A stretch of 64,000 nt of DNA from Sinimarinibacterium arenosum (lineage in GTDB: Bacteria > Pseudomonadota > Gammaproteobacteria > Nevskiales > Nevskiaceae), in NCBI RefSeq assembly GCF_005047655.1, contig NZ_SUKF01000005.1, forward strand, positions 62,001 to 126,000. Reading direction: 5' to 3'. The position numbers and the translations under genes are program-made. The notes under the pieces were generated by a model that worked only from the letters and a program-made list of their open reading frames with translations, was not told the origin of the DNA and did not search any database. This document shows positions 63,335 through 64,000 of this stretch, piece by piece (position 1 is the stretch's first letter; every line of letters begins with the position of its first letter).

Positions 63335-63685
63335 TCACAACAGCGTCAGCACGTTCTCAGGCGGCCGCCCGATCGCGGCACGCCCGCGATAGATCACGAT
63401 CGGCCGCTCCAGCAGCTTGGGATGACTGGCCAGCACGTCGATCCATTGCTCGTCGCTGTAGCCGTTGTCCTTGGACAATCCCAGCTCGGCGAACAACGCT
63501 TCCTTGGTGCGCATGATCTCCAGCGGCTTCTTGCCCAGCAGGGCACACACCTCACGTAGCTGAACCTTCGACAAGGGCTGCTGCAGATACTCGACCACCT
63601 CGAGTTCGACGCCTCGATCGGTCAGCAGTTTCAACGTTTCGCGGCTCTTGGAACAACGGGGGTTGTGCAAAATCAGATCACGCAT
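63335..63685 (-). CDS. ArsC-family reductase (arsenate reductase/YfgD type)
   Basis: About 116 residues. Thioredoxin-like fold with the single active-site Cys in ILHNPRCSKSRETLKLL, IMRTKEALFAELG in the middle and LLERPIVIYRGRAAIGRPPENVLTLL at the end (the Arg residues of the anion site). It matches the glutaredoxin-linked ArsC/YfgD group. Lacking ars genes nearby, a general thiol-reductase role is as likely as arsenate reduction. ATG 63685 gives the common N-terminus; ATG 63694 in frame is the alternative. Confidence 0.9.
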   Translation of the reverse strand: MRDLILHNPRCSKSRETLKLLTDRGVELEVVEYLQQPLSKVQLREVCALLGKKPLEIMRTKEALFAELGLSKDNGYSDEQWIDVLASHPKLLERPIVIYRGRAAIGRPPENVLTLL

Positions 63686-64000
63686 CGGGACCATGCTGGA
63701 TTCAAACCGGCCCGCATTATCGCACCCTGCCCCCGGCCGTCACGGTCCATTGAGTCACCACAAACCCCAACCCCGAACCCAACCTGCGACCCCACCCTGC
63801 CGCGCCTCCGCCGTGTAATCCCGAACTTCAGGTGGGCGCACCTGGACGCTCGCACCGGGAAGATGTCGGCTGCCGAACACGCCGGCGCCGCACACTCGAG
63901 AGACGGATGTTGCAGGGATACCGATTCGAAACGTTGACGGATTTCGTCGGCAAGCCGCTGGGCCTCACGCAATGGCACGACGTCACGCAGGAACAGATCC
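63673..64000 (-). CDS. Possible C-terminus of a gene cut by the right edge
   Basis: The reverse strand is open from the right edge to a stop at 63673. The first part visible (DVVPLREAQRLADEIRQRFESVSLQHPS) looks like real helical protein, perhaps the end of a GGDEF-type domain. The following sequence is Arg/Gly/Cys-rich and unlike a folded protein, and the frame overlaps the ArsC-like gene by about 13 bp. It may be a decayed or frameshifted C-terminus or chance. Low confidence. Confidence 0.25.
   Translation of the reverse strand, partial: DLFLRDVVPLREAQRLADEIRQRFESVSLQHPSLECAAPACSAADIFPVRASRCAHLKFGITRRRRGRVGSQVGFGVGVCGDSMDRDGRGQGAIMRAGLNPAWSRCVI

Overview
The window is a continuous stretch of a GC-rich (about 65% by eye) bacterial chromosome, densely packed with about 48 protein genes. 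No rRNA, tRNA, CRISPR array, transposase or integrase was seen. The gene repertoire (PlsB acyltransferase, MaeB malic enzyme, YdbH/YdbL pair, TesA next to the YbbA-YbbP ABC pair, RegB/RegA sensor pair, outer-membrane TonB receptor, lipoprotein signals) indicates a Gram-negative gammaproteobacterium. The catabolic genes and GC content would suit the Nevskiales/Solimonadaceae-Xanthomonadales side of the class, but the lineage is an inference.

Layout. 0-13 kb: mostly housekeeping (cyclic-nucleotide-binding protein cut by the left edge, malic enzyme, YdbH/YdbL envelope proteins, M2 dipeptidyl peptidase with a POT peptide transporter, DUF4112 protein, PlsB, FKBP isomerase). 13-33 kb: an accessory catabolic region read entirely on the minus strand. 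A MalT/AlkS-like LuxR regulator is followed by an apparently continuous 11-gene operon. Its core, in order, is HyuA-like, small zinc protein, HyuA-like and HyuB-like. This is the subunit order of acetophenone carboxylase (ApcABCD). Next come a short-chain dehydrogenase, a possible ApcE-like protein, a DUF3237 protein, two acetoacetyl-CoA-synthetase-type ligases, a second dehydrogenase and a saccharopine-dehydrogenase-like reductase. The natural reading is secondary alcohol to ketone, ATP-dependent carboxylation to a beta-keto acid, then CoA activation. A DUF1329 gene lies downstream, separated by eight GGGAC pentamers.

33-43 kb: mixed small operons (GNAT plus RimK-like ATP-grasp, FecR/SPOR protein, glycosyltransferase, CorA channel, His-tailed EamA transporter, small cytochrome c, zinc alcohol dehydrogenase). 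43-52.6 kb: RegB/RegA redox two-component genes, directly followed by a 17-bp palindrome matching the RegA/PrrA binding pattern, and then a TonB receptor, ExbB/TolQ-like channel, DUF2149 protein and a CobN-like metal chelatase. The chelatase carries a signal peptide and a C-terminal membrane anchor. Together this looks like a redox-controlled tetrapyrrole or metal acquisition system with chelatase chemistry in the periplasm.

52.7-64 kb: PhaC-like hydrolase with a serine nucleophile, malate dehydrogenase, YbbP/YbbA with divergent TesA sharing a CATG start, an FAD oxidase-DUF1365-cyclopropane-synthase-like lipid-modification operon, two small membrane proteins and an ArsC-family reductase. A reading frame of doubtful reality is cut by the right edge.

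The two parts most worth attention are the Apc-like operon and the RegA-linked periplasmic chelatase operon. All family assignments are by reading motifs and gene order; no database search was run.
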